From assembly GCA_013347225.1 (NCBI GenBank), contig CP054595.1, forward strand, positions 1,612,001 through 1,676,000: a stretch of 64,000 nucleotides of DNA. Reading direction: 5' to 3'. Numbering within the stretch: the first letter of the stretch is position 1; every line of letters begins with the position of its first letter. Below are positions 26,869 to 36,117 of this stretch, piece by piece. A model generated the notes under the pieces. That model ran no database searches. It worked only from the letters and a program-made list of their open reading frames with translations, and had not been told where the DNA came from. The position numbers and the translations under genes were made by a program. The DNA is from Candidatus Accumulibacter similis. GTDB lineage: Bacteria > Pseudomonadota > Gammaproteobacteria > Burkholderiales > Rhodocyclaceae.

Positions 26869-28788
26869 TCAGGCGGCGACGACGACCCGGTTGCGACCGC
26901 TGCGCTTGGCTTCGTAGAGCGCGGCGTCGGCGGCCTCGATCAGTGCCTGGCTCTCCTTGAGGCTGCTCGAGAGGTTGGCGACGCCGATGCTCACGGTGAG
27001 GGGAATCGACTGCTGCTCCCAGAGGAAGGTGTACTTCTCGACCAGGGCGCGGATTCGCTCGGCGATCTGGGTGGCAGCGCGGACGTTGGCATTCGGCAGA
27101 ACGGCAGCGAACTCCTCGCCGCCGTAGCGGAAGACCAGGTCCTCGACGCGCGAGGCACGCTTCAGCAGGTCGGCGAGCTGGCGCAGGACGGCATCTCCGG
27201 CGGCATGGCCGTAGCTGTCGTTGATGCGCTTGAAGTGATCGATATCGAGCAGCAGGCACGCCATCGGCAGCCCGTTGGACTGCGCGAACGCCCACTCGGA
27301 GGCGAGGTAGTCGAGGCCATGGCGGCGGTTCGGCAGTTGCGTCAGGGCGTCGGTCAGCGCCTGCTGCAGCAGGCGGCGGTGGGTGACGGCGAACTCGTCG
27401 GTCGAACGCATGATGCCGCGCCGCTCGCGCTGGATCTCTTCGCGAAGCAGCAGCATCCGCGTGGCCGTGTTGAGGCGGACGCGCAACGTCTGGATGCCGA
27501 CCGGTTTGACCAGGACGTCGTCGGCGCCGGCGTCGATGGCTTCGAGGATGTGCGCTTCACTGCCCGGCGAGGCCAGCAGCAGCGCGTAGCTTTCCTTGCC
27601 CGCCGGCGTCTGGCGCAGGATGCGGCAGAAGACGGCCGGTTTCAGTCCGGGCATGGCCATGTCGGCAATGACGATCTGGGCTGGTTCGCGGAGCACCTGC
27701 TTGAGGTCATCGATATTGCTTTCGACCAGCACCGGCTGGTGGCCGAGGCTCTCGATCTGCTGCATCAGATTCGGCAGCTCCGCCACCGGAATGCCGACGA
27801 GCTGGACGTGCAGGCGCGGCGAAGCCAGCTTGCCGTCCGGTTCCTGGTTGGCCGGGCTGACCCGCCGGGTGGGTGGACTGGCAGCGAGAATCTCTGCGAA
27901 CGGGGGCATCTCCTGCGTCCGCACGTGCAGCATGGCGCCCCACTCGCGCCAACGGCGGACCGTCCGGTCGGCCATGTCGTTCAGCGTGTCGCCACTGATG
28001 CCGAGGCGGGCGGCGCGCGTCAGGAGGCCCGGCAGCAGGCTCCAGCGCGCCTCTTCGTTGGCCATGCAGACTTCGGCCAGCGCGCGCGCGAAGTGCAGCG
28101 AGTGGGTCAGCGTCTGCACCCGCGAGCCGTCGCGAAAGCCGGCGAGGTCCGGTTGCTCGTGATGGTAGGCAGCCTGGATCAGCAACTCCGGCAGACCCCA
28201 TTCGGCGAGCATCGTCGCACCAAGCTGCTGGTGGTCCATCTCCAGGCAGTCGCGTTCGAGGGTCGCCAGGCTGATGCCGCCCTCCTTCGCCTTGAGCAGA
28301 ATGACGGAGTATTCTTCCGGGTAGAGCGAAGCCATCGCCAGCTCGCCAACGCGCGCCAACAAGCCGATGGTGAACAGTTCCTCGCTCGAGATCTGGGCAA
28401 AGTGGGCCAGTTCCTGGCAGGCAATGGCGGTTGCCAGCGAGTGTCCCCAGAAGGCACCGTAGTCGAAGGTCGAGCACTGACCGCTGGTGTGGGTGTGCAT
28501 CACCGACAGGCCGATCACCAGTTCTCGCACGCGAAACGCACCGAGGGCAACGATCGCCCGCTGCAGCGAAACGATCGGCCGTGTGCGGCCGAAGGCGGCA
28601 GCGTTGGCGAACTTCAGCAGGCGTCCGGCAATCGCCGGGTCGGACTGTACCAGCTGCACCAGATCGGAGACGCGAAAGTCGTCACGCTGCAGCAGCTTGA
28701 TGATCGAGAAGGCGACACCCTTTGGTGAAGGCAACTTGCCCGTTGCCTTCATCGAGTCATAGCGCTGTGGGGGAACGAACTGGATCAA
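26869..28788 (-). CDS. HDOD-receiver-GGDEF diguanylate cyclase
   Basis: 639-residue soluble signalling protein. HDOD domain about 15-230 (VQSDPAIAGRLLKFANAAAF, ATAIACQELA); receiver-like domain about 325-445, with IVIADMAMPGLKPAVF giving the acceptor Asp and LVKPVG the conserved Lys; GGDEF domain about 470-639 with RYGGEEF, i.e. an active GG[DE]EF, and an inhibitory I-site RVED five residues before it. It should make c-di-GMP and be product-inhibited. The frame starts at a TTG (28788); an ATG at 28752 would shorten it by 12 residues, and neither has a clear Shine-Dalgarno. Confidence 0.9.
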   Translation of the reverse strand: MIQFVPPQRYDSMKATGKLPSPKGVAFSIIKLLQRDDFRVSDLVQLVQSDPAIAGRLLKFANAAAFGRTRPIVSLQRAIVALGAFRVRELVIGLSVMHTHTSGQCSTFDYGAFWGHSLATAIACQELAHFAQISSEELFTIGLLARVGELAMASLYPEEYSVILLKAKEGGISLATLERDCLEMDHQQLGATMLAEWGLPELLIQAAYHHEQPDLAGFRDGSRVQTLTHSLHFARALAEVCMANEEARWSLLPGLLTRAARLGISGDTLNDMADRTVRRWREWGAMLHVRTQEMPPFAEILAASPPTRRVSPANQEPDGKLASPRLHVQLVGIPVAELPNLMQQIESLGHQPVLVESNIDDLKQVLREPAQIVIADMAMPGLKPAVFCRILRQTPAGKESYALLLASPGSEAHILEAIDAGADDVLVKPVGIQTLRVRLNTATRMLLLREEIQRERRGIMRSTDEFAVTHRRLLQQALTDALTQLPNRRHGLDYLASEWAFAQSNGLPMACLLLDIDHFKRINDSYGHAAGDAVLRQLADLLKRASRVEDLVFRYGGEEFAAVLPNANVRAATQIAERIRALVEKYTFLWEQQSIPLTVSIGVANLSSSLKESQALIEAADAALYEAKRSGRNRVVVAA

Positions 28789-28867
28789 GCAGGCCTCAGG
28801 TCCGGGGTGTGCGCGCGATTATGCTACAAAACCAGTCGCTCCGCCGGAACGTGGCCTGCCGCGCGGC

Positions 28868-29530
28868 TCACTGCGGGTCGTCACCGTCGCTGCCGCGGCA
28901 ATCGGCGATGAGGTCGGACCCTTCCGCGCTCGCGCTGCCGACGCGCTGGCTCAGCGGCCATGTCCGCGGCTCGTCGGCCTCGCCTGCCCGTGCCGCCGGC
29001 CAGTGCTGCCAGTTGCTGCCAGCCACGATCCGCGGCAGCCGCTCGTGGATCGGACGCAGCAGATCGTTGGCCGCGCTCGTGATGGCGCAGCAGGTCCGCA
29101 GGACGTCGCCGGCAGGCGGGGGCCACGACTCCCGGAGACCGCCCATCGCCAGCGGCTCGCCCGACTGCAGCGAGAAGGACCACGGTTGCCTTGTCGACGC
29201 CGTTGCCGCCTGCCATTCGTGGAAGCCGCTGGTCGGGATCAGGCAGCGCCGGCGCTGGAAGGACTGGCGGACCGATGGCCTGGCGCGCAACGGTTCGTCG
29301 CGGGCGTTGATCAGCCGCGCGCCGATTGCCGGCCCGCCTGGCAACAGTGCCGCAGCGGGCCCCAGCGCAGCAGATGCAGCATGCACTCGCCAGCCGGCGA
29401 CAGCCGGACGGCGGCGACGTCGCTGCCCGGGGGCGATGTTGCAGCGCAGCCGGCAGTCGTCGCAGTGAGCGGGAGCGCAGCGCGCAGCGGGCTGCGAGCG
29501 AGGCGCTGCGACGGCATAACGTCCGCACAT
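28868..29530 (-). CDS. SRAP (YedK/HMCES-type) abasic-site processing protein with internal out-of-frame stretch
   Basis: SRAP proteins crosslink to abasic sites in single-stranded DNA through Cys2. MCGRY gives Cys2; RLINARDE, RRRCLIPTSGFHEW and IHERLP are family motifs, so the active-site parts are present. Between CNIAPG and PAIGARL, however, the 220-residue product reads an Arg-rich, Ala-rich stretch unlike the family, while the neighbouring frame encodes SDVAAVRLSPAGECMLHLL and RWGPL, a good SRAP match. One extra G in the run at 29426-29433 and one missing C at 29331-29335 would explain this. So either the assembly carries two compensating homopolymer errors or the gene is mutated. Confidence 0.8.
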   Translation of the reverse strand: MCGRYAVAAPRSQPAARCAPAHCDDCRLRCNIAPGQRRRRRPAVAGWRVHAASAALGPAAALLPGGPAIGARLINARDEPLRARPSVRQSFQRRRCLIPTSGFHEWQAATASTRQPWSFSLQSGEPLAMGGLRESWPPPAGDVLRTCCAITSAANDLLRPIHERLPRIVAGSNWQHWPAARAGEADEPRTWPLSQRVGSASAEGSDLIADCRGSDGDDPQ

Positions 29531-29594
29531 GGCGTGAGTGTAGCTATACTTGCGCCGGTACGCGCGAACTGCATGCTTGCAAACGGGGGGAAGA

Positions 29595-30881
29595 ATGAGA
29601 TCAGTGGTCGGTCGGAAGGCAATCGCCGGCGCCATCGGCGCGTTTCTGCTGTCGCCGGCGGGCGGCGCTCTGGCGCAGGAGACGAAGCCGGCCGCGGCTG
29701 CGGGGGACACGGCCGCGGCGGCCGCAGCGCCGGTGGCGCGGCAGCCCTTCCGTCGCAGCATCGAGGATGCCGCCAATCTTGCCGGCGGGCTGACCCTGCG
29801 GCTGAGCAGGGCGAGCTATCGCGAAGGCGAGCCGCTGGCGCTGACCGTCGATGTGCCGCGCGCCGGTCATCTGAACGTCGTCAGCGTCGGCCCGGACGAT
29901 GTCGCGACACTGCTCTTTCCGAATCGCCAGCAGACCGACAACCAGGTGCTTGCGGGCACGTTCCGGATTCCCGGCGAACCGCCACAGTCGCCAGCGATGC
30001 CGGCGAAGCCGGCCGGGGTGACGCTGCTGGCGGCCTTTCTCAGCCAGGAGCCGCTCGACCTGCAACAGTATGCCGGTGGGTCTGACGAGCAGTCGCCGGT
30101 GGACGACGGCTTCGCGCGCCTGGCGCCGGCAGCGCGTACCCGGCTCGAGCAGCTGGCGGCGCGGAGCTTCACCGGCCTGCCGCGGACGGCGCCATTGCAG
30201 GGCGGTGTGTCCTATCTGCTGGTGTGCGCGCCGGGTGGCACCTGCGACGCGGCGAGTCTGGCGCCGGCGACCGGTTCCCCGGCGCCCGCGGAGCGGCTGA
30301 CGCCCGGCCTGCTGCTTGAAGGCGAGATCGAACTGGCGCTGCCCAAGGGGGCCTGGCTGCGGCGCATTCCGGAGAAGGGCCAGCGGCTGACGCGGCTGTC
30401 GGAGGGTTTCGTGCCACGCCCGTATACCAACGCCGACAACCATTGCAGCATCGGCTACGGTCAACTGCTGCGGCAGGCTCCCTGTGCGGGCGGCGAACCG
30501 GCGGCGCTGCGCCGCGGCATCAGCGAGGCGCAGGCCGAGGCGATGCTGGCCGAGAGCATGCGGCGCGCGCAGCGGGCGGTGATGAGCCTGGTGAAGATCC
30601 CGCTCAGCGACGGGCAGTACGCGGCGCTCTGCGATTTCACCTACAACGTCGGCGCCGAGATGCTGCAGAACTCGACCCTGCTGAAGCTGATCAATGCCGG
30701 CGAGCATCAGCGCGTACCGGCCGAACTGCGGCGCTGGACGCTGGCCATGGGCAAGGAGCACCGCGGCCTGAAGTTGCGTCGCGAGCGCCAGATCGGACTC
30801 TACTTCGAGGGCCAGCCGGTGCCGAAGGCGCCGCCGGTGGACGAAGCACCGCAGCCGATCGATATCCGGGTCGGCGGCTAG
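29595..30881 (+). CDS. Exported DUF4384-like domain fused to phage-type lysozyme (GH24)
   Basis: 428 residues: signal peptide (cleavage after GGALAQ, near residue 28), a DUF4384-like beta domain (about 60-245; LRLSRASYREGEPLALTVDV, FPNRQQTDNQVLAGTFRIPG), then a lysozyme domain (about 260-405) with LSEGFVPRPY, CSIGYG and FTYNVGAEML. In T4/P21-type lysozymes the catalytic triad is E-8-D-5-T; here Glu270 is kept but the other two positions read Asn279 and Ser285 (Asp281 is nearby). Activity is therefore uncertain. ATG 29595 has a GGGGGGAAGA upstream. No holin, spanin or phage genes are adjacent, so it appears domesticated for cell-wall work. Confidence 0.78.
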   Translation: MRSVVGRKAIAGAIGAFLLSPAGGALAQETKPAAAAGDTAAAAAAPVARQPFRRSIEDAANLAGGLTLRLSRASYREGEPLALTVDVPRAGHLNVVSVGPDDVATLLFPNRQQTDNQVLAGTFRIPGEPPQSPAMPAKPAGVTLLAAFLSQEPLDLQQYAGGSDEQSPVDDGFARLAPAARTRLEQLAARSFTGLPRTAPLQGGVSYLLVCAPGGTCDAASLAPATGSPAPAERLTPGLLLEGEIELALPKGAWLRRIPEKGQRLTRLSEGFVPRPYTNADNHCSIGYGQLLRQAPCAGGEPAALRRGISEAQAEAMLAESMRRAQRAVMSLVKIPLSDGQYAALCDFTYNVGAEMLQNSTLLKLINAGEHQRVPAELRRWTLAMGKEHRGLKLRRERQIGLYFEGQPVPKAPPVDEAPQPIDIRVGG

Positions 30882-30982
30882 ACACGAGCGTAACAGCGGC
30901 CCTTTCTTGATCGGCAGCAAAGCCGCGGGCGGCGGGCGCCGCGTAAGATGCGCCGCATGAACACGCGCAGCGCCGGTCGGCA

Positions 30983-32356
30983 ATGAGTCTGCTCGCCTCG
31001 TGGCTGGTCGCGGCTGTGCGCGAGCGTCCAGACGCCTGCGCGCTGCGCGCGGCAACTGGCGAATGGCGTTATCGAGAGCTGCTGACACTGGCCGGACAGG
31101 GCGCAGCCTGCCTGCGCAGCAGTGGCATCGCCGCCGGCGCGATCGTCGGCTGTGCCGCCACGGCACCCGACCTGGCGCTCGCTGCCGTCGCCTGTTCGGC
31201 GGCGGGGGCGGCGCTGTTGCCGCTCGATCCATTGACCGCCCCTGCCGCTTGGCCGCGCCTGCAGAAACTCGCCGGCGGCCGGCTGCAGCGCCTGCGCACG
31301 CCTCCCGGCGAGTGGCCGCGGTACCGCGGATTGCCAGCGCCCGCCGTCGACCACGACGACCTTGCCCTGGTCATCGCCAGCAGCGGTAGTGAAGGCGAGC
31401 CGAAGGCGGTGATGCTGACGGCCGGCAATCTCGCTGTGGCGGTCGCCGCGTCGCAGCAGCGCCTGCCGCTGGCCGCCGGCGACACCTGGCTCGGCTGCCT
31501 GCCGCTGCACCACGTCGGCGGCATGTCGCTGCTTTGTCGCTGCCTGCAGGCCGGCGCCACACTGCTGCTGCACAGCGGTTTTGCCGCGCCGCAAGTCTGG
31601 CGCGACCTCAACGAACAGGCGGTGAGTCACATTTCGCTGGTGCCGGTGATGCTCGCGCGACTGCTCGACGTCGCCGCCGGTCGACCGCCGCCGGCCAGCC
31701 TGCGGCATGCGCTCATCGGCGGCGGCCCCCTGTCGCGGCCACTTTGCGAGCAGGCGCTGGCCGCCGGCTGGCCGATCCGTCCGAGCTGGGGTCTCAGCGA
31801 GAGCGCGGCGCAGGCGGCGACGCTGCTCGATCCGGAACTGGGGTGGCAGCCCGGCCTGGTTGGCGAGCCGCTGCCCGGGCTTGCCGCGCGCATCGCTGCC
31901 GACGGCCGCATCTGCCTGCGCGGAGCGCAGGTGATGGCCGGTTATCTCAACCCGGAGAGGCGCCCGGGCCTCGGTCTGGTCGACGGCTGGCTGGTCACCG
32001 GCGACCTTGGCGAAATCGATGCCGCCGGGCGCCTCAGCATCCGTGGCCGTGCCGACGACATGCTGGTCAGCGGTGGCGTCAATGTCCATCCGGCCGGCGT
32101 CGAGGAGTGCCTGGCAGCCTGTCCGGGAGTCAGCGACGTGGCGGTGACGGCGACTGCCGACCCGGAGTGGGGCGATTCGCTGCTGGCGCTGGTCGTCGGT
32201 CAGCCCGACCTGCAACGGCTGCACGAGTGGTCGCGTCAACACCTGCCGCCGGCCAGCAGGCCACGGCGCTTCCGCTGCGTCGATCGCCTGCCACGCAACG
32301 GCATGGGCAAGCTCGAGCGTGCCGTCCTGCTCCGTCTGGCGGCGGAGGTTGTCTGA
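30983..32356 (+). CDS. menE: o-Succinylbenzoate--CoA ligase (MenE)
   Basis: 457-residue acyl-adenylate-forming ligase that activates o-succinylbenzoate in menaquinone synthesis. Motifs: ASSGSEGEPKAVMLT (P-loop A3-like), SWGLSESAA (A5), WLVTGDLGEIDAAGRLSIRGR (A7-A8) and NGMGKLERA with the catalytic Lys (A10). Assignment to MenE rather than another acyl-CoA ligase rests on its place in front of menF and menD and on its short length. Its stop shares one base with the menF ATG (TGATG). Confidence 0.87.
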   Translation: MSLLASWLVAAVRERPDACALRAATGEWRYRELLTLAGQGAACLRSSGIAAGAIVGCAATAPDLALAAVACSAAGAALLPLDPLTAPAAWPRLQKLAGGRLQRLRTPPGEWPRYRGLPAPAVDHDDLALVIASSGSEGEPKAVMLTAGNLAVAVAASQQRLPLAAGDTWLGCLPLHHVGGMSLLCRCLQAGATLLLHSGFAAPQVWRDLNEQAVSHISLVPVMLARLLDVAAGRPPPASLRHALIGGGPLSRPLCEQALAAGWPIRPSWGLSESAAQAATLLDPELGWQPGLVGEPLPGLAARIAADGRICLRGAQVMAGYLNPERRPGLGLVDGWLVTGDLGEIDAAGRLSIRGRADDMLVSGGVNVHPAGVEECLAACPGVSDVAVTATADPEWGDSLLALVVGQPDLQRLHEWSRQHLPPASRPRRFRCVDRLPRNGMGKLERAVLLRLAAEVV

Positions 32357-33777
32357 TGCCGGGCTGGCTGCTCGATGCGGCGCAGATCGCACTGCTCGGC
32401 CGCCGCCTGCGCGCCACGCTTGCCGGCGCGCGCGGCAACGATCTACTGAGCATCAGCCTGGATCTCGGTGGCGGCGACGACGACTGGCTCGGTGTCGAGG
32501 ATGGCGCCTGGCCGACCGTGGACGTTGGGCGTCGCGAGTGCAGCTGGTGGGCTTCGCCGGCCACCTCCGGCGACCGCGAGTACCGCCTGGCGATCGGCCG
32601 TGCGATCGACTTCCGCAGCACCGGTACGGCGCGCTTCTCCGCCCTGCAGGCCGCGTTCGCCGGGCTGCGGGCGGCATGGCGGCACGATGACCCGCAGCGG
32701 ACCGGCCTCAGCCCGCTGGCGCACCTCGGTTTTGCCTTCGCCGACGAGAGCACGGACGGCTGGCCGAGTGCCCAGTTGCTGGTGCCGGCGATCCTGCTGC
32801 GCAGCTGCGGCGGGAGGCGCACGGCGACCTTCAGCTGCGTCGCTGCCGCCGGCGAGGCGGCGCTGCCGGGCTGGCTCGGCGAACTGCGGGCCAGGCAGGG
32901 GCCGCCGTCGCGCTCGCCGGCGCGGCTGCTGCCGGAGATCACCGGGCCGCTCGCCGAGCAGGCTTTCATGGCGCGTGTCGCCGCCGCCCTGCGGGCGATC
33001 CATGACGGCCGGCTGGAGAAGATCGTGCTGGCGCGCAGTCGGCGCTGCATCGCCGAGCGAGCGATCGCCGTTGCGCCACTGCTCGCGGCGCTGCGCGACC
33101 GCCATCCCGGCTGCACGATCTACGGCGTTGCGCGCGCTGGCGAGAGCTTCGTCGGCGCCACTCCCGAACGTCTGCTGGTCCTGCGGCGTCGCACGCTGCT
33201 GGTCGACGCGCTCGCCGGGACCGCGTGGCAGGATGAGGTTGGCGCAGCATCGCCGTCGCTACACGACGCCAAGAATCGGCGCGAGCAGCAATTGGTCGTC
33301 GACGCCGTGCGCACCACCCTGTTGCCGCTCTGCAGCGCCCTGGCAGCGCCGCAGGCGGCCGAGGTGCTGCAGTCCGGCAGCCTGCAGCATCTGCGGACGA
33401 CGGTTCGCGGCCGCCTGCGGCCGGGAGTGGGTTTCTTCGAACTGCTCGCCAGCCTGCATCCGACGCCGGCAGTCGGCGGCTGGCCGGTGGCCGCCGCCAG
33501 CCGCTGGCTGCAGGCCCACGGCGAGCGGCGCGGTGCCTGGTACAGCGGCGGCATCGGCTGGGTCGATCGCGATGGCGACGGTGAAAGCGTCGTTGCGCTG
33601 CGCTGCGCGCGGATCGACGGCAGGCAGGCCGAACTCTTCGCCGGTGCCGGCATCGTCGGTGGCTCCGACCCGGCGCAGGAACTGGCCGAGACGGAGGTCA
33701 AGCTGGCGGTGATCGCCGACGCGTTGCGGCACGCACGCCGCCGCCGGCCCGTCGCCGGACAGGCGGCCAGCGCGTGA
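32356..33777 (+). CDS. menF: Isochorismate synthase (MenF)
   Basis: 473-residue chorismate-using enzyme that makes isochorismate, the first committed menaquinone step. The C-terminal chorismate-binding half carries LEKIVLARSRR, the FVGATPERLL motif, DALAGTAW, LHPTPAVGGWP and the final AGAGIVGGSDPAQELAETEVK, all standard for MenF/EntC/PabB-type enzymes. SLHDAKNRREQQLVV matches the isochorismate synthase helix with the KNxREH-like pattern. Flanked by overlapping menE and menD; the GTG of menD overlaps its stop as GTGA. Confidence 0.92.
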   Translation: MPGWLLDAAQIALLGRRLRATLAGARGNDLLSISLDLGGGDDDWLGVEDGAWPTVDVGRRECSWWASPATSGDREYRLAIGRAIDFRSTGTARFSALQAAFAGLRAAWRHDDPQRTGLSPLAHLGFAFADESTDGWPSAQLLVPAILLRSCGGRRTATFSCVAAAGEAALPGWLGELRARQGPPSRSPARLLPEITGPLAEQAFMARVAAALRAIHDGRLEKIVLARSRRCIAERAIAVAPLLAALRDRHPGCTIYGVARAGESFVGATPERLLVLRRRTLLVDALAGTAWQDEVGAASPSLHDAKNRREQQLVVDAVRTTLLPLCSALAAPQAAEVLQSGSLQHLRTTVRGRLRPGVGFFELLASLHPTPAVGGWPVAAASRWLQAHGERRGAWYSGGIGWVDRDGDGESVVALRCARIDGRQAELFAGAGIVGGSDPAQELAETEVKLAVIADALRHARRRRPVAGQAASA

Positions 33778-35510
33778 GGCAGCCGGAAGAGCAGGGATCG
33801 ATCAACCTGCGGTATGCGCAGGCGCTTGTCGACGGCCTGCGCGCGGCGGGGCTGCGTGACCTCGTCCTCTCGCCCGGCTCGCGCTCGAGCCCGCTGGTGC
33901 TCGCCTTCCTGAGGCAGTCGGCGATCGCCAGCCATGTCCTCGTCGACGAACGCAGCGCCGCCTTCTTCGCGCTCGGCATCGCCAAGGCGGGCCGGCGGCC
34001 GGTGGCACTGCTCGCGACCTCGGGGTCGGCGGTGGCGAACTGGCTGCCGGCGGTGATCGAAGCCGACCTCGCTGCAGTGCCGCTGCTGCTGCTGTCTGCC
34101 GACCGGCCGCCCGAACTGCTCGGCTGGGGCGCCAACCAGACGATCGACCAGCAACGGCTGTTCGGCGCCCATGTGCGTTCCTGCCACGCGCCCGGGCCGC
34201 CGGCGCCGGACTTCGCGGTCGGCTACCTGCACCGTCTGGCGTCACGCCTGCTGAGCGAATGCTGCTCGCCGCTGCCCGGTCCGGTGCACCTCAATCTCGC
34301 TTTCCGCGAGCCGCTGTTGCCGGCCGGCGCGCCGCCCGTCGGCGGTGCCAGCGACGCGCAGGCGCTGCCGCGTGCGGGCCGTCCCCGCCTGCTGCCGGAC
34401 GGGCAACTGGTGGCGGAGATCGGTGCAGCGATCAGCGGCCGACCAGGGGTCATCGTCTGCTGTGGTGACGACTGGCCGCCGGATTTCGCCGCGGCCGTCA
34501 GCGCGCTGGCGCGACAGCTCGACTGCCCGTTGCTGGCCGAGCCGTTGTCGAACCTGCGTTTCGGCGGGCACGATCGCAGTCGGCTCTGCGTGCGCTACGA
34601 CGCCTTCCTGCGGCCGCCATCGCCGCTTGCCGCCGCCCGACCCGAATGGCTGCTGCGCTGTGGCAACTTTCCCGTCACGCGCACGCTGCAGGACTGGCTG
34701 CGCGCCAACGGCGGTGCGCTGCAGATCGTCCTTGGCGCCGACAGCCGCTGGCGCGACCCGCTGCACTGCGCCGCCGCGCTGATCCAGGGCGATCCGCTGG
34801 CCGTCTGCGAGGACTGGTTGGTGACGCCGCTGCGGCCGGCAGCGTCGGGCTGGCGCGAGATGTTCGCGCAGGCCGAACGGCGCGTCGCCGCGCTCGCTGC
34901 CGACTGGCGTTCGCGGGAGGATTTCGAAGGCGCGCTGATCCCGGCGCTGCTCGACGAGCTGCCCGCCGGCCACAACCTCTTCTGTGGCAATTCACTGCCG
35001 ATACGCGACCTCGACGCGTTCTCGGGCAGTGGCGACAAGCCGTTGCGGCTGTTCGGCAATCGTGGCGCCAGCGGCATCGACGGCAATCTGTCGACCGCCA
35101 TCGGCATCGCCAGCGAAGGACCCTGCGTCGCGCTGCTCGGCGACCTGACGCTGCAGCACGACCTGACGGCGCTGGCCGCCGCCGGCGGGCGCGACATCGT
35201 CGTCGTCGTCATCAACAATGGTGGCGGCGGAATTTTCGAGTATCTGCCGGTGGCGAAGCTGCTCGAGTTCGAGCGCGGCTGGCTGACGCCGCAGACGGTC
35301 GATCCCGTCGCTGCGGCGGCTGCCTTCGGCGTCGCCGGCGAGCGCTGTGCGTCGCTCGACGGGTTCACCAGCGCGCTGCGGCGTGCGCTGCAGCGCGGCG
35401 GGCCGACGCTGCTGGAAGTGCTGGTCGATCGCCGGCGAAGCGTCGCGCAGCACCGGGCCTTCTGGCGACAGGCGGCGGCTGTTGCCGGCAGCCCGCCCGC
35501 GACGACCTGA
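33774..35510 (+). CDS. menD: SEPHCHC synthase (MenD)
   Basis: 578-residue thiamine-diphosphate enzyme joining isochorismate and 2-oxoglutarate (second menaquinone step). LVLSPGSRSSPLVLAFL and DERSAAFFALGIAKA are the MenD N-terminal active-site blocks (Glu of the latter contacts ThDP); NRGASGIDGNLSTAIGIA, LLGDLTLQHDLTAL (ThDP GDxxxxxD) and INNGGGGIFEYLP complete the C-terminal ThDP site. GTG start, translationally coupled to menF. menB, menC, menA and menH are not in the window. Confidence 0.94.
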   Translation: MRQPEEQGSINLRYAQALVDGLRAAGLRDLVLSPGSRSSPLVLAFLRQSAIASHVLVDERSAAFFALGIAKAGRRPVALLATSGSAVANWLPAVIEADLAAVPLLLLSADRPPELLGWGANQTIDQQRLFGAHVRSCHAPGPPAPDFAVGYLHRLASRLLSECCSPLPGPVHLNLAFREPLLPAGAPPVGGASDAQALPRAGRPRLLPDGQLVAEIGAAISGRPGVIVCCGDDWPPDFAAAVSALARQLDCPLLAEPLSNLRFGGHDRSRLCVRYDAFLRPPSPLAAARPEWLLRCGNFPVTRTLQDWLRANGGALQIVLGADSRWRDPLHCAAALIQGDPLAVCEDWLVTPLRPAASGWREMFAQAERRVAALAADWRSREDFEGALIPALLDELPAGHNLFCGNSLPIRDLDAFSGSGDKPLRLFGNRGASGIDGNLSTAIGIASEGPCVALLGDLTLQHDLTALAAAGGRDIVVVVINNGGGGIFEYLPVAKLLEFERGWLTPQTVDPVAAAAAFGVAGERCASLDGFTSALRRALQRGGPTLLEVLVDRRRSVAQHRAFWRQAAAVAGSPPATT

Positions 35511-35858
35511 TTGGCTCGCCGGGATGTCGCGGACGGTGGTCGCGCAAGAGCCCGCGGGAGAAACCAAGGAAGGCCGCCCCGCTCGGTTTTTTCGACGCCT
35601 TGGAGCAGGCGTACGGTTCCATTGGCCGCCATCCCGCCAGCGATCAAGGTTCCGTGGCGTCGAGTTGGCACGGGCCGGCTGGCACTCGTCGCCGCTGCCA
35701 CCGACAAGGGATCGGAAGAGCGCCTGATCCAGCTTTCGGCCCGAATATGCCGTTTGGCGCGGCTAGCGCAGGTGGCTGATCGGGCTCGGCGTGGCTCGCG
35801 TTCTTTCGGGTCATCGAAGGTTCTTGCCAAGTCTTGCCGAGGCACCCAAGCTGACGGC
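35511..35858. other. Intergenic stretch after menD with no supportable gene
   Basis: About 350 bp between menD and the parD fragment. Frames run through it on both strands but none has a start signal or family character, and I see no clear terminator. Confidence 0.6.
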
Positions 35859-36023
35859 ATGAGCACCATGGACATCTCCCTGCCCGACGACCTCAAGGCC
35901 TTCGTCAATGACCAAGTCAGCCCACGCGGCTATGGCTCCAGCAGAGAGGGCGAACGCACAGTTTCTTCCGGGCTTCGCTGGCGCGCGCCGGCGCCTCCCT
36001 GGCGGCGACCGCGAGCGCCTTGA
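35859..36023 (+). pseudogene. Truncated ParD-family antitoxin remnant
   Basis: The first 29 codons, MSTMDISLPDDLKAFVNDQV then SPRGYGSS, match the ribbon-helix-helix start of ParD/CC2985 antitoxins. After residue 29 the match stops abruptly and the frame continues as unrelated Arg/Pro-rich sequence to 36023, where it runs antisense through the small gene downstream of hipA. No parE toxin follows. The break point near 35945 looks like a deletion or rearrangement junction. Confidence 0.7.
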
Positions 36024-36117
36024 GGGTTTTCTCGGCGCCGGCTTCGGTGGCGGCGCGGGCCTGGGCGACGCGGGTTTCGAGAATCTTGCTGCGGTCTGGG
36101 GAGGCCACGATGTTCAT
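35917..36117 (-). CDS. Small protein translationally coupled to hipA
   Basis: 66 residues, unrecognised. The ATG at 36117 overlaps the hipA stop as ATGA. The first 52 residues (MNIVASPDRSKILETRVAQA and a following Ala/Glu/Lys-rich helix) look like a real helical peptide, whereas the last 13 are antisense to the parD remnant, so the gene may have lost its original C-terminus at the same junction. A third member of the hip operon is a possibility. Confidence 0.45.
   Translation of the reverse strand: MNIVASPDRSKILETRVAQARAATEAGAEKTLKALAVAAREAPARASEARKKLCVRPLCWSHSRVG

Noticed and set aside
34595..35908. Minus-strand 437-residue frame over menD and the downstream gap
   Set aside because: Mostly an antisense shadow of menD with Ser/Arg/Ala-rich composition and no start signal.
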